Numbered from the stretch's first letter, positions 1 through 10,166 are shown. The stretch is 64,000 nt of DNA from an uncultured Flavobacteriaceae bacterium (GCA_947498845.1 CANMLX010000016.1:1-64000), one strand, 5' to 3'. A program made the numbers and translations. Notes: a model not told the origin generated them from the letters alone.

Positions 1-77
1 GGATTTGTGGATTTGTGGATTTGTGGATTTGTGGATTTGTGGATTTGTGGATTTGTGGATTTGTGGATTTGTGGATT
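1..77. repeat. 8-bp tandem repeat (GGATTTGT)n
   Basis: About 9.6 uninterrupted copies of GGATTTGT open the window and probably continue beyond its left edge. The copies are identical, which suggests a recently active, slippage-prone array. It lies downstream of the leftward lipoprotein gene and has no visible coding role. Confidence 0.95.
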
Positions 78-168
78 AAAGCTATTGTTTATTTTTATTT
101 AATGCTTATTATCGGCTATTTATCTTTAATAAATTTATCAACTATTATTAATCGTCCATTAAAAATAA

Positions 169-328
169 TACCAATTTTGCTATAAAATGAGGTATAAATA
201 ATTTGAGTTATTTTACAGGAGTTCAAAGTATAAAAATCAAGCATAGCATTAGCTACGGTTTATTTTTTTAATGCAGAAATCATGTAAAAGAAACGAATTA
301 TATGTCGCATTTTATGGTAGAATTGGTA
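169..328 (+). mobile_element. Family A miniature element, copy 1
   Basis: A 160-bp non-coding element that begins TACCAATTTTG and ends AATTGGTA. Its outer 28 bp or so form imperfect inverted repeats, and an imperfect dyad CATAGC-ATTA-GCTACG sits at its exact centre (242-257). It is flanked by a direct TAA on both sides (166-168 and 329-331), the footprint expected of transposition. Two other 160-bp copies lie at 36704-36863 and 56251-56410 in the opposite orientation. It has no ORF, so it would need a transposase supplied in trans. Confidence 0.85.
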
Positions 329-420
329 TAACTCTAACAGCTCTTAACTTTAAACGCATACCCCTCTAAACCTTTAAAATTTTAACTTTTAACTAAATTT
401 ACAAATCATTCAAAAATCAC

Positions 421-530
421 CTATCACCTATCACCTATCACCTATCACCTATCACCTATCACCTATCACCTATCACCTATCAGCTTTTGCCTATTGCCTA
501 TTGCCTATTGCCTATTGCCTATTGCCTATT
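421..530. repeat. Two adjoining 7-bp tandem arrays
   Basis: CTATCAC is repeated about 8.9 times (421-482), followed after six bases by six perfect copies of GCCTATT (489-530). The two units differ in sequence but have the same period. They lie directly downstream of the stop codon of the leftward DUF4302 gene, so they are probably in its 3' untranslated region. Confidence 0.95.
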
Positions 531-593
531 AAACAAAAAAGGATTGCCTAAACAGACAACCCTTACTTATAATTTATTTATTTTAACTTGAAC

Positions 594-1838
594 TTATGGT
601 AGTTTTGTTAACTCAACATGCACCTGACCTGGAAAACAACCAGCTGCAACGCATCTAGAGAAATACAAATCCATATATTGATTACAAGTATTAAACGTTG
701 AAATATTATCGTCTGGATTACCTGAAATATCTCCTGGGTTTGTTGCCCATACATTTCCAAAATCTGCATTTACTTGTACTGCAATATCAAAATCTGCACT
801 AACAAAATCTACTTTAGGGTTAGTAGGTGTTACTGTTTCATTTAACTGCACTACTGCAGCGCCTCCAAAATCGTATAAATTAGATAGAATTAACACATCA
901 AAGTCTGAGTTATATGTTACTTCTACTTCGTAACATCCATCACAATAGCCTTCTTCATTTGCTGAGTAAGTGCCTACAAATTGATTGATATCAAACGGAC
1001 ACACTAAAAAGTCGTCTATTACCAGATTGCTATTTGCTGTATCTGTATAACCAGAGTTTATAGCATCAAACATAAAAGTATTTAATTCGGTGCCGTTTAT
1101 GCTCACAGGATCAAAAAAGAAAAAGCCATCTTTAGTAATTGCTATTCTAACGGTCTCAGATATTTCTTCATTATCAGCATTTGTGTAGGTAATGGTTGCT
1201 GTTCTATCGGCTGGATTAAAACCAAAAACCCCTATTTCTGCACCATTTAATAGTATATTTCTAAGACCTGAGTCTTGTGGCATCCCTGCTAATTGCTCTT
1301 CACTTGCAAATATTTCATTAACATCTAAATCTTCTGGTTGTGCTTTTCGCAGTTTAAACACGGTTATATCATCACCAAAATCGAGTTTACTTTCTAATGT
1401 TACCTCATCTTCGGTTGCCGATAAGACGTTAAATACAAATTCTCCTTGATTATTGTTATTATTTATTTCGAAAATTCTGTGGAACACAGCAAAGGATTCT
1501 AATACCAACTCAATTTTAAGGGTTTTATCTAACCTGTATGTAATGGTATTATTATCTACACCTCTATTATAATCTGAATTAATTGTTACAGATCCATCGG
1601 CATTAAAATTCATTAACATAGTATACACTCCAAAATCCTTATTTGGTGTATAATTGGCGATCCAACCATTTTCTGGTGCTGTTAAAACATCTAAATATTG
1701 CGCTTTTAAGGCATCGGACCGTTCATTAACCGTTTGATCAAATAGTGGCTCAACATCGTTATCTGTACAACTTGAAACAAAAGCTAACAGGAGTAAAGCA
1801 AAAATCGTTTTTTTTATATGTTTATAATGTATTTTCAT
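594..1838 (-). CDS. DUF4302-family lipoprotein
   Basis: A 414-residue predicted outer-membrane lipoprotein. The N-terminus has a lysine-rich start, a hydrophobic segment and a lipobox ending at Cys24 (VSSC). The rest matches in layout and length the DUF4302 family, which is typically encoded beside SusC/SusD pairs and a zinc metallohydrolase lipoprotein; that neighbourhood is present here. It is the last gene of the leftward operon, 39 bp after the metallohydrolase. Its role is unknown: a surface substrate-binding or accessory subunit of the transporter is an inference. The C-terminal third contains several cysteines (CPFD, CDGC, CNQ, CVAAGC) that could form disulfides on the cell surface. 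Confidence 0.82.
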   Translation of the reverse strand: MKIHYKHIKKTIFALLLLAFVSSCTDNDVEPLFDQTVNERSDALKAQYLDVLTAPENGWIANYTPNKDFGVYTMLMNFNADGSVTINSDYNRGVDNNTITYRLDKTLKIELVLESFAVFHRIFEINNNNNQGEFVFNVLSATEDEVTLESKLDFGDDITVFKLRKAQPEDLDVNEIFASEEQLAGMPQDSGLRNILLNGAEIGVFGFNPADRTATITYTNADNEEISETVRIAITKDGFFFFDPVSINGTELNTFMFDAINSGYTDTANSNLVIDDFLVCPFDINQFVGTYSANEEGYCDGCYEVEVTYNSDFDVLILSNLYDFGGAAVVQLNETVTPTNPKVDFVSADFDIAVQVNADFGNVWATNPGDISGNPDDNISTFNTCNQYMDLYFSRCVAAGCFPGQVHVELTKLP

Positions 1839-1877
1839 AAGTATCTTTTTTATTTATTATATCAAACACCATATAAC

Positions 1878-2822
1878 TTAATCAGGAATAACTCCAGTGG
1901 CTATTAAATTATCTAGTCGCTCTTGAAGAATATCTCTTACTTGAACTAAGTCAATATTAGATTGTGTATCATAATAATCAAGTATTAAGTCTAGTTTTTG
2001 CTGGATTAATAAACGTCCTTCATTTAACTCTCTACAGTTTGCAATTGCAGCAGGGTCTGTTAGAGTAGAACAATCTACTTGCGTTATAAAATCTTGTTCA
2101 AATGTTTGTTGATCTATAACTAAAAAGTGAGATATAATTTCAGCAAAATCTTCAAACTCACTAGATGCCCCATAGGCACTTACCATCCCTAACTTTATAG
2201 CATCTTCCCTAGATCTATTGATCCAATCAATTCCTATATAATTTTCTGATATCGTATTAAGACCAACTGGATTACCAAATCTTTGCTGTATTATATGAGA
2301 AAACTCATGATGAACTGTTGCCAAAATTCCACTTCTAGGATTCACTAACCAATTTCTGTCTTGAAAATCTAATTTATTCAAATCAAGTATGGTGATACGG
2401 GCACCACCTTCAGCAAAACCAAGCAAAGCGCTACCATCTTCCTGAAAAATTCTTGACCCTATGTAAACTACTTCTGGTGGAAAAAAATCTTCCATTAGTT
2501 TCTCACCACTAATCCCTAAATCTGTAAAAGGTTCTACCCATAAATATTCAATCAATTTAGTAGCAGGAATCACAAAATCTGATTCAATTGGTGTAGCTCT
2601 TTGATCTGGATCTATAAAATTATCATTCCAACGCCATCGTGTTGCTGTTCCATATACTTCAAATAAACTATTTCCATTATTGTCATACAAATACGTATCG
2701 TTTGGATGGGAAAGGTTTGGATTATCAGGTGGTGTATATTGCGAATTAGTATCATCATTATTACATTGAAACACTAATAGAGCCGTTAATACTACATATA
2801 TAAATTTTACTAACTTTTTCAT
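1878..2822 (-). CDS. Substrate import-associated zinc metallohydrolase lipoprotein
   Basis: A 314-residue lipoprotein with its lipobox cysteine at residue 20 (VFQC). A gluzincin-type HEFSH motif lies at residues 172-176 and a downstream EDFAE (224-228) is the probable third zinc ligand. This fits the family of putative zinc-binding metallopeptidases that accompany TonB-dependent importers. It lies 6 bp downstream of SusD and upstream of the DUF4302 gene. Within such operons it is thought to trim or process a substrate at the cell surface before SusC/SusD uptake; the substrate (peptide or glycan-linked protein) cannot be told from the sequence. Family assignment is strong, specific activity unknown. 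Confidence 0.85.
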   Translation of the reverse strand: MKKLVKFIYVVLTALLVFQCNNDDTNSQYTPPDNPNLSHPNDTYLYDNNGNSLFEVYGTATRWRWNDNFIDPDQRATPIESDFVIPATKLIEYLWVEPFTDLGISGEKLMEDFFPPEVVYIGSRIFQEDGSALLGFAEGGARITILDLNKLDFQDRNWLVNPRSGILATVHHEFSHIIQQRFGNPVGLNTISENYIGIDWINRSREDAIKLGMVSAYGASSEFEDFAEIISHFLVIDQQTFEQDFITQVDCSTLTDPAAIANCRELNEGRLLIQQKLDLILDYYDTQSNIDLVQVRDILQERLDNLIATGVIPD

Positions 2823-2828
2823 ATCTTT

Positions 2829-4271
2829 TTAATTTCTTGGATTAGCTTCTATACCATTAGCGAGGGGTGACGCAGGTATTTGCACTGCTTTTCTTGAGTC
2901 ATTCTCTGTTAAGGTCACATCTTCTATAACATTACCATCAGAATCAGACCGTATTACATGGTATATTTCCAACTCTAAGCGTTTAATATCAAACCAACGC
3001 AAACCTTCGTATAAAAATTCTTTTCTTCTTTCAAAGATTATAAAATCCAATAGCGCTTCTTGATTGGTTCCTCCAAAGAATGCCACGATTTGGTCTATGG
3101 TTAACTGCCCGCCATCATCATACCAGATAGGTGCAATAGCATTGTAATCGTTTAAAGCATCGTCCAAACGATTTAAACGCACATAACTTTCCATCCTGTT
3201 CAACACCACTTCTTCTCCTCTAAGTTCTGGCATGATAAAATAGCCAAACCCCGAGGTTGCTGTAGTAAATTCAAAAAGCTCGTTGTATTTTGGAGGCGCA
3301 GCAGCATCCGTCCCCTGGGTATAACCAGATAAACGATTATCACCACCCGCTTGCACTTTGGTTCTAAATAAGCCTAAAAACAAATTCACATTGGCTCTAT
3401 ACCCCCTGTTTATTCTATCGTAAAAACTTTCCTTTCTTACTACCAATAAATTGGCAGGTAAATTCACATCTATAAAGTTATTGGCTTGCTCTGTAAAACT
3501 ACCTGTATACACCTCCTCTATATTGCGCATAAAAGTGGTATTCGCTACACCTGCGCCTAATAACTTGTTGGAATATTCAATACATTTTTCATAATTTCTT
3601 TTAAAGAGATAAAAGCGTGAGGCGAACGCAAACGCTGCATTGCGGTTAAAATGGAATTTCCCTGTTCCTGTGTAAAATTCATCAGACAGTAGTGGTAGCG
3701 CTTCTAAGAGGTCTTTTTCAATCAGATTATAAGTTGCTTCCAAAGTGCCTCTATCATAAGCTACTTTTAATTGGGTTTCTGGTGCCGTAATGTATGGAAG
3801 CCCAAGTGCGTTTTTATTTTGCTCACTGTAATGTAAACAGAACACGTTGGCTAACATAAAATGGTTATACGCTCTGGTTATTAACGCTTCCCCGCGTAAT
3901 GCATTTTTTAATTGAGTATCTGATGTTTGGATGTTACTTAGCTCTTCCAAAGCTTGATTAGAATGTGCAATGGCTGTATAGGTTTCATTCCAAAAAAATG
4001 TTGGCGTATCTTGAGCTTCCTCTGAGACAGCGGGCACATAACTAAATACTTCTGTCATCCAAGGTAATTGTACATTATCCTTGATTTCTACTACATTATC
4101 TGTTTTCCATTCTACAAAATTGTAGGTCGCTTCAGAATAGGCAGAAACCAGTAATTCTGCAACATCGTCCAATGTACTAATGGTTTGCCTGTTATCTGGT
4201 GCTTCATCTAGATACGCATCGCATCCAAATAGCAACACCATACTTAATAGTATAATAATTTCTTTCCTCAT
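2829..4271 (-). CDS. SusD/RagB family outer-membrane substrate-binding lipoprotein
   Basis: A 480-residue SusD-like lipoprotein: signal peptide with lipobox Cys17 (LFGC), an N-terminal helical repeat region (AHSNQALEEL..., ALRGEALITRAYNHF, typical of SusD TPR-like helices), and a C-terminal segment ending in the characteristic ERRKEFLYEGLRWFDIKRL stretch. It caps the SusC barrel and captures ligand at the surface. The start is 4 bp from the SusC stop codon, so the two are co-translated. The substrate is not a typical polysaccharide-locus sugar as far as the neighbours show; no glycoside hydrolase is present, and a protease-like lipoprotein is. Confidence 0.93.
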   Translation of the reverse strand: MRKEIIILLSMVLLFGCDAYLDEAPDNRQTISTLDDVAELLVSAYSEATYNFVEWKTDNVVEIKDNVQLPWMTEVFSYVPAVSEEAQDTPTFFWNETYTAIAHSNQALEELSNIQTSDTQLKNALRGEALITRAYNHFMLANVFCLHYSEQNKNALGLPYITAPETQLKVAYDRGTLEATYNLIEKDLLEALPLLSDEFYTGTGKFHFNRNAAFAFASRFYLFKRNYEKCIEYSNKLLGAGVANTTFMRNIEEVYTGSFTEQANNFIDVNLPANLLVVRKESFYDRINRGYRANVNLFLGLFRTKVQAGGDNRLSGYTQGTDAAAPPKYNELFEFTTATSGFGYFIMPELRGEEVVLNRMESYVRLNRLDDALNDYNAIAPIWYDDGGQLTIDQIVAFFGGTNQEALLDFIIFERRKEFLYEGLRWFDIKRLELEIYHVIRSDSDGNVIEDVTLTENDSRKAVQIPASPLANGIEANPRN

Positions 4272-4275
4272 AGCA

Positions 4276-7200
4276 TTAAAAATTAAAATTAACTGTGAAT
4301 GTATAGGTTCTATTTAATGGTAATGACACCCCACCTGTTTGAAAAAACTCGGGATCCACGCCATTTAATTTATCATCGGAGTAAATCAACCATAAATTAT
4401 GTGCCGATAAGCTAATAGACGCTGCTGAAAAAAAGGTGTTATCCATAACACTCCCTGGCAACCTGTAGGTTAGCTTAACATTCTTTAGCCGTACAAAATC
4501 CCCATCAGCTACCCTAATATCACTTTTGTTGTATAAATCGTAGGGATTTAATCCGTTTGCTCTTAAGCTCTCTACCAAGCCTTCTGTTAAAATAGACGGA
4601 ATGTTGGTAATATTCTCATCCCCTGGTAAGGCCCATCGGTTAATAAGCTCTCCTGGTAGCGAACTAAAATCGTCATACAATCTTGCAGAGCCATCGTTGA
4701 GCCTTACACGATACAGATCATCTAAACGAATCTTATTACCACCCCTGTAAGCAAATCCAAAACTAAAATCCAGATTTTTGTACGTAAGTGTATTGTTAAA
4801 GCCTCCAAAAAAGGTAGGCTCCGTAGGGCCTTCATATTTTAACCCTCCCAAAATATCATCTCTATTTTGAAGGTTTATTTGTTGAGTAATCTCCCCTTCT
4901 TCATCGAAAAAGGTAGGCACACCATTGGAATCTAAACCTGCAAAAGGAACAGAAAATAAGGCATTAGCAGGAAAGCCAACAAAGTTACCGCCATTTCTAC
5001 TAATGGCATCACCTATACGGTCTCTGGATTCCCATTTGGTGATTTCACTTTCTGAGAAACTGTAATTAAAATTGGTGGTCCATCTAAAATTATCGGTTTC
5101 TATATTGGTCGTTCTAAAGCTTATCTCATAGCCTTCTCTATCTAATTCTCCTATATTCCCTAGTTTAAACCCTTGTCCACCAACACCATTGGTTTCTACA
5201 AATCCTATTAAATCCTCAGATGTTCTTCTATAGTATTCTACTTCAAAACCAAATCGATTATTAAAAAATGCAGCTTCCAGTCCAATGTTCCATTCAAATA
5301 ACTTTTCAAACGTGAGTTCGGAATTCTCGACTTGATCTATCACTAAAGCAATTTCTCTTTCCGAGAGTTGCGGTCTTAAAGGCTCATCTCCTCTTAAAAT
5401 TAATCCCGCACTGGCATCAAAAGGGTTAGACCCCGATAAGCCATAGGTCGTCTTTAATTTTAATAAATTTATCCAACTTGCGCTGTCCATAAACGCTTCC
5501 TGATGGATGTTCCAAGCACCACTCACATTCCAGGTAGGTAAATAACGTGCATTTCTAGAATCCCCTGTTCTATTATCTCCAAAATAGGTAAACGTTCCAT
5601 TAATAATATATTTGGAATCGTAGGCATAAGCGCCTGTAAAAAATGTTCCCCAGGCTCTGTTTTTAGTCTCTTCTACTTCAAAATAATCTTCGCCTCTGGA
5701 ATCTAAAAATCTAATAAAATTAGGGTCACTTAACACCAAACCGCCTTTATTAAACAAATAGCCCCAACCATCGTTAAACGTTCTACTTCTGTTACTTGAT
5801 CTTATTTCCTGACCTAGTAAAATATCTACTTGATGCACATTATTAAACTTGTTAGAATAGTTTAAGGAATTACGCATAAAAAAATTATCCAAGGTATTAT
5901 CTGTCGTTTTTCTAAAGCCCCCATTGGGTAGTACAGAGTATGGATCTAACTCAGGCGCATCTGGATCATCAAACAGAAAAATATTATTATTTCTAAGCAA
6001 TGGATTATCTGCCCTGTAAGCTTCCGCATTATTGGAATCTTCAGTTACCGATTGTACTGCATTGCTTCGATACCACCTGCCCTGCAAAACATTAGCAAAG
6101 GTTAGGTTTTTGTTAAACTTCCAATCCAGATTGGCTTGTAATGATACGTCAACTAAATTCAAATCGGTAAAATTATTTTCAATCTCATGTAAAATATTAA
6201 AAGGTGCCCAATTTCTTCTAAAAAATTGTAAGTTTCCATTCTCATCATAAGGTGTCATACTTCTGCTGGAGTATAAGGCGAAATTAAAGGGATTGATATC
6301 AAAATTCCTCTCAAAAACACCAGATAAAGCATCAAATTCTCTATCCTGAGATGCCGCAATACGCTGATCTCTTACATTCCCCGTCAGTTTGAAACCTACA
6401 GAGAACTTATCCGATAAGTTAAAATCTGCATTTAAATTAGCCGTATAATTTTTAGCATTATCTGCCACGGTTTGCCCTAGATCGTTTAGGTAACTAATAG
6501 AGGCTCTGTATCTTGATTTATCGGTACCTGAGCTAATACTAAACGTATTGGTGAATTGGTATGAATCTTTAAACAAGACATCAAACCAATCTGTATTCGC
6601 ATTGGCGTATCTCTGTAGATAGTTATAATTTGGCGAGCCTCCTGCCCCCCAATTTAATTGATTATTGGTAATTCTAAGAAACATATCGGAAAACACACCA
6701 TGGTTTCTTGCTGAATTAGTGTTAGCAATATCCAACCAACTTTTTTCAAATAATTCCTGATACACCGATAGCTCATCACCTGAGCTTAATATGTTAAATT
6801 GATCGTAGGTAGGCTTGGTTCTTGTGGTTAAACTGCTGGAAAAATTAATATTTGGCTTTCCTGTTTTTCCACGCTTGGTGGTAATCACAATAACACCATT
6901 TAATGCTCTTGCTCCATACTGTGCTGTAGCCGAAGCATCTTTTAAAACGGTAAAGGTTTCTATATCGTTTGGCCCTATTCCTGCGGTAGACGAACTTAAT
7001 ATGGTTTCTAAATTACCTGTTGTTATATCTTGATTGGATAACTCTACGGCATCTTCTAACACCACCCCATCAATAACCCAAAGCGGTCTGTTAACACCAT
7101 TAATAGAAGAATTTCCTCTAATTCGTATTACTGGCGCTGCACCAAAAGTACCCGACACGTTTTCGACCTCAACCCCTGCCACTTGCCCCTGAATGGCACG

Positions 7201-7617
7201 ACTTACATCTGCGACACCTTCCAGTTTAATATCCTCCTGCTTGAGTGTCTGGGCAGATCCCGTAAAGAGCTTTCTATCAATTTTCTGGTATCCAGTAACC
7301 ACTACAGTATCCAAATCTTCGAGATCCTCAATAAGGGTGACATTAATATTAGTTGTACTGCCTACTGTAATGGATTTGGTTTTCATCCCAATAAACGTAA
7401 ACTTTAGAACATCTCCTGTTTTGGCATTGATTCCGTAATTTCCATCGAAGTCTGAAACTACGCCCCTATTAGTGCCTTCAATTAGTACTGTAACTCCTTC
7501 TATAGGAAGACCGTTAGCATCTTTAATTGTCCCAGTTATTTTGTTCTCTTGTGCATTGAACAATTGTATTGATAACGTTAATAGAAACGTTACCAACCAG
7601 GTCAAATTTAATTTCAT
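4276..7617 (-). CDS. SusC/RagA family TonB-dependent outer-membrane transporter
   Basis: A 1113-residue TonB-dependent receptor and the first gene of the leftward operon. It has a signal peptide (residues 1-22), a carboxypeptidase-regulatory-like domain (about 25-105), a plug domain with VVVTGYQKIDRK at its start and the SusC-typical RIRGNSSINGVNRPLWVIDG, then a long beta barrel ending in the aromatic VNFNF expected for outer-membrane insertion. It forms the pore that imports ligand bound by SusD at the expense of TonB energy. Only a near-match to the TAnnTTTG promoter box is seen upstream (an AATCTTTG around 7690 on the minus strand). No regulator gene (sigma/anti-sigma or hybrid two-component) lies next to it. 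Confidence 0.95.
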   Translation of the reverse strand: MKLNLTWLVTFLLTLSIQLFNAQENKITGTIKDANGLPIEGVTVLIEGTNRGVVSDFDGNYGINAKTGDVLKFTFIGMKTKSITVGSTTNINVTLIEDLEDLDTVVVTGYQKIDRKLFTGSAQTLKQEDIKLEGVADVSRAIQGQVAGVEVENVSGTFGAAPVIRIRGNSSINGVNRPLWVIDGVVLEDAVELSNQDITTGNLETILSSSTAGIGPNDIETFTVLKDASATAQYGARALNGVIVITTKRGKTGKPNINFSSSLTTRTKPTYDQFNILSSGDELSVYQELFEKSWLDIANTNSARNHGVFSDMFLRITNNQLNWGAGGSPNYNYLQRYANANTDWFDVLFKDSYQFTNTFSISSGTDKSRYRASISYLNDLGQTVADNAKNYTANLNADFNLSDKFSVGFKLTGNVRDQRIAASQDREFDALSGVFERNFDINPFNFALYSSRSMTPYDENGNLQFFRRNWAPFNILHEIENNFTDLNLVDVSLQANLDWKFNKNLTFANVLQGRWYRSNAVQSVTEDSNNAEAYRADNPLLRNNNIFLFDDPDAPELDPYSVLPNGGFRKTTDNTLDNFFMRNSLNYSNKFNNVHQVDILLGQEIRSSNRSRTFNDGWGYLFNKGGLVLSDPNFIRFLDSRGEDYFEVEETKNRAWGTFFTGAYAYDSKYIINGTFTYFGDNRTGDSRNARYLPTWNVSGAWNIHQEAFMDSASWINLLKLKTTYGLSGSNPFDASAGLILRGDEPLRPQLSEREIALVIDQVENSELTFEKLFEWNIGLEAAFFNNRFGFEVEYYRRTSEDLIGFVETNGVGGQGFKLGNIGELDREGYEISFRTTNIETDNFRWTTNFNYSFSESEITKWESRDRIGDAISRNGGNFVGFPANALFSVPFAGLDSNGVPTFFDEEGEITQQINLQNRDDILGGLKYEGPTEPTFFGGFNNTLTYKNLDFSFGFAYRGGNKIRLDDLYRVRLNDGSARLYDDFSSLPGELINRWALPGDENITNIPSILTEGLVESLRANGLNPYDLYNKSDIRVADGDFVRLKNVKLTYRLPGSVMDNTFFSAASISLSAHNLWLIYSDDKLNGVDPEFFQTGGVSLPLNRTYTFTVNFNF

Positions 7618-8318
7618 ATAAAATATGTATTTGAGTTAGTCGCTAACAAATTTCATAATATTATCTTAAAGAAACAAAGATTAATCTTAAAAAAAACAAA
7701 AAAAAAGTATTATTCCTTGCTTTTGGCTTTCGATAATTCAAAAATTAATATCAATAATTAAAAAAACAATAACAAATAAATGAAATTTATGAATTTTCTA
7801 TAAACTAAATTAAATGTTCAATAATCTCTGTATTTAAATTCTTCCAATACTACTTATTTTGGTAATTTATATGATAAACCCATGGCAAGATTAAAATAAT
7901 ACATCATTGTAAAATAATTTCGATCCAATACAAGTTCAAAGCTGAACGTTTAGACGAGGCGGACTGTGGATTTTTATAGATTTTAACAAAAAACCGCTCA
8001 CATGAGAGACAAGAGATAAGGAAAAGTAAGCAGTGGTTAGTTTGTAGTAAGCAGTGTAAGTTGACAGTGAACAATTAACAATGGCAATAAACAATGAATG
8101 ATAGAGTGCTATAAACGGAATACAGTCATTAGTTTAATATACGCCCCTGATATAAGTTGACCACTTAAAAACTGTATACCTTATGAAAGCAACTTTAAGA
8201 CGTATCCTAAAACAACATAGATACAGCGAAAATTTAATGACAGAAGATCGAAAGCTTCAAAATGAAAAAAGCTTTATTTAAATGCTACCCATACTACTAT
8301 TTATAATACTTTTGATTT
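7618..8318. other. Intergenic region without a convincing gene
   Basis: About 700 bp between the divergent susC-like gene and rnhB. It is AT-rich and contains degenerate AGTAAGCAGTG/TTAGT-type simple repeats around 8020-8100, like those at 30371-30610 and 31148-31260. A 32-codon reading frame at 8183-8281 (starts MKATLRRILK, plus strand) has a reasonable start but nothing recognisable, and is reported here only as a possibility. The last bases hold the rnhB promoter box. Confidence 0.6.
8307..8314 (+). promoter_or_regulatory. -7 promoter box TACTTTTG of rnhB
   Basis: A perfect match to the Bacteroidota TAnnTTTG -7 element lies only 4 bp before the rnhB ATG, so the transcript would have essentially no leader. 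No convincing -33 TTG element is present at the usual spacing. Confidence 0.5.
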
Positions 8319-8918
8319 ATGCTATTAAAAAAACACTCTAAAGCTCATTACGAATGCGGCACCGATGAAGCAGGTCGTGGTTGTCTGGCAGGACCAGTTA
8401 CTGCCGCCGCAGTAATTTTACCTGAAAATTTTAAAAACACCCTTCTAAACGACTCTAAACAACTAAGTGAATTAAAACGTGATACACTTAAGCCCATTAT
8501 TGAAACGCAAGCGCTAAGTTTTGGGGTACGTCATATTTTTCAAGAAAAGATTGATGAGATAAACATTTTAAATGCATCTATACTTGGGATGCATTGCGCT
8601 ATTGATGCCTTAGAAATAGCCCCTGAATTTATTATTGTTGATGGCAATAAATTTAAATCTTACAAAAACATCCCTCATGCAACGATAGTGAAAGGCGATA
8701 GTAAATACTTGAGTATTGCTGCCGCCTCTGTATTAGCTAAAACCTATCGTGATGCTTACATGGCTAAAATTCATGAAGAATTCCCTATGTATAACTGGAA
8801 AAAAAATAAAGGCTACCCTACAAAAGAGCATAGGGAAGCCATAAGAACATATGGCATTACTAAATACCACAGAACATCGTTTAGATTACTACCCGAACAA
8901 TTAAAGTTAGACTTATAA
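8319..8918 (+). CDS. rnhB: Ribonuclease HII
   Basis: A 199-residue RNase HII, which removes ribonucleotides and RNA primers from RNA-DNA hybrids in the cytoplasm. The catalytic acidic residues are visible: Asp16-Glu17 in the DEAGRG motif, Asp108 in IIVDGNKF and Asp145 in KTYRD. Length is normal for the family and the ATG at 8319 follows a -7 promoter box. The last 60 or so bases of this gene (from about 8859) are also the first part of a tandemly amplified unit that continues to about 10880; only this first copy is part of an intact gene. Confidence 0.96.
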   Translation: MLLKKHSKAHYECGTDEAGRGCLAGPVTAAAVILPENFKNTLLNDSKQLSELKRDTLKPIIETQALSFGVRHIFQEKIDEINILNASILGMHCAIDALEIAPEFIIVDGNKFKSYKNIPHATIVKGDSKYLSIAAASVLAKTYRDAYMAKIHEEFPMYNWKKNKGYPTKEHREAIRTYGITKYHRTSFRLLPEQLKLDL

Positions 8919-9579
8919 GTTTAATAAACACATTATTTAAGGCAACAGTTTCCCTAATAATAAGGAGGGAGTAAGGGAGGTGTTATTTTTTTCTTCAATT
9001 CTAAACTATAATATTTAACTTCATTTAGAGTGATACTTTATAGATTTTAGCCCATGCGGATTTTATGTTTTACACACCCCTGACTCCCCTCTTGGTAGAG
9101 GGGACACTCATACTCTAAATACTTTCTTAACGCATATAAACTACTAAATACCACAAAATATAATTTAGACTACTACCCGAACAATTAAAGCTAGACTTAT
9201 AAGTTTAATGTACACATTATTTAAGGCAACAGTTTCCCTAATAATAAGGAGGGAGTAAGGGAGGTGTTATTTTTTTCTTCAATTCTAAACTATAATATTT
9301 AACTTCATTTAGAGTGATACTTTATAGATTTTAGCCCATGCGAATTTTGTATTTACACTCCCCTGAATCCCCTCTTACTAGAAGGAACACTCATACTCTA
9401 AATACTTTATTACCCTATAGACTACTGAATCCCACAAAATATAATTTAGATTACTACCCGAACAATTAAAGCCAGACTTATAAGTTAATGAACACATTAT
9501 TTAAGGCAATAGTTTCCCTCCTAATAAGGAGGGATTAAGGGAGGTGTTTTTTTCTTCAAATCTAATACTTAGTATTTAA

Positions 9580-9883
9580 TACCAATTCCCAAATGAATTT
9601 ACTGAGTTAAAAAGTGTCTTTTCAAATTCTATCTTCAACATAAAAAAGAACTGTAACTACGGCTCAATGTCATTAAGTTAATGGAAATTATGTCTGTTCG
9701 AGCGCAGTCGAGAACTTTTTATTCTAACTAACAAAGAGGTTTCGACTGCGCTCAACCTGACACTGAGAACATATAAACTCTTAACTTAATGACATTGAAC
9801 TACGGCTATGCTTATTTTTTCTGTCTCGTATAATTCCAAAATCCATCATTTTACTTTACAGTATTTTCATTTAAGAATTGGTA
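9580..9883 (+). mobile_element. Family B miniature element, copy 1, carrying a nested family E element
   Basis: Outer ends TACCAATTCCC and AAGAATTGGTA, imperfect inverted repeats of about 25 bp, flanked by direct TAA (9577-9579 and 9884-9886). Without the nested insertion and its duplicated target the element is 161 bp, like copy 3. It lies inside the third unit of the rnhB-tail array. Confidence 0.85.
9665..9797 (+). mobile_element. Family E miniature element, copy 1
   Basis: A 133-bp element with perfect 17-bp terminal inverted repeats (CAATGTCATTAAGTTAA) and a perfect 10-bp target duplication AACTACGGCT (9655-9664 and 9798-9807). It sits near the centre of a family B element. Inside is a second inverted pair, TTCGAGCGCAGTCGAGA against TTTCGACTGCGCTCAA, so it can fold almost end to end. 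Non-coding. An isolated copy of its end is at 16675-16691. Confidence 0.9.
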
Positions 9884-10166
9884 TAACTCTATTTACAGTG
9901 ATACTTTATTGGTTTTTCTATGCGGATTTTATGTTTTACACACCCCTGACTCCCCTCTTACTAGAGGGGACACTCATACTCTAAATACTTTATTACCCTA
10001 TAGACTACTGAATCCCACAAAATATAATTTAGATTACTACCCGAACAATTAAAGCTAGACTTATAAGTTTAATGTACACATTATTTAAGGCAACAGTTTC
10101 CCTCCTAATAAGGAGGGAGTAAGGGAGGTGTTATTTTTTTCTTCAAATCTAATACTTAGTATTTAA

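Noticed and set aside
169..328. Family A elements as integron attC sites
   Set aside because: They have a palindromic centre and similar length, but no core-site consensus, no cassette genes between them and no integrase; the TNA duplications fit transposition.
1..530. CRISPR-like regular repeats
   Set aside because: The units are 7-8 bp and directly joined with no unique spacers; they are simple tandem arrays, and no cas gene is present.
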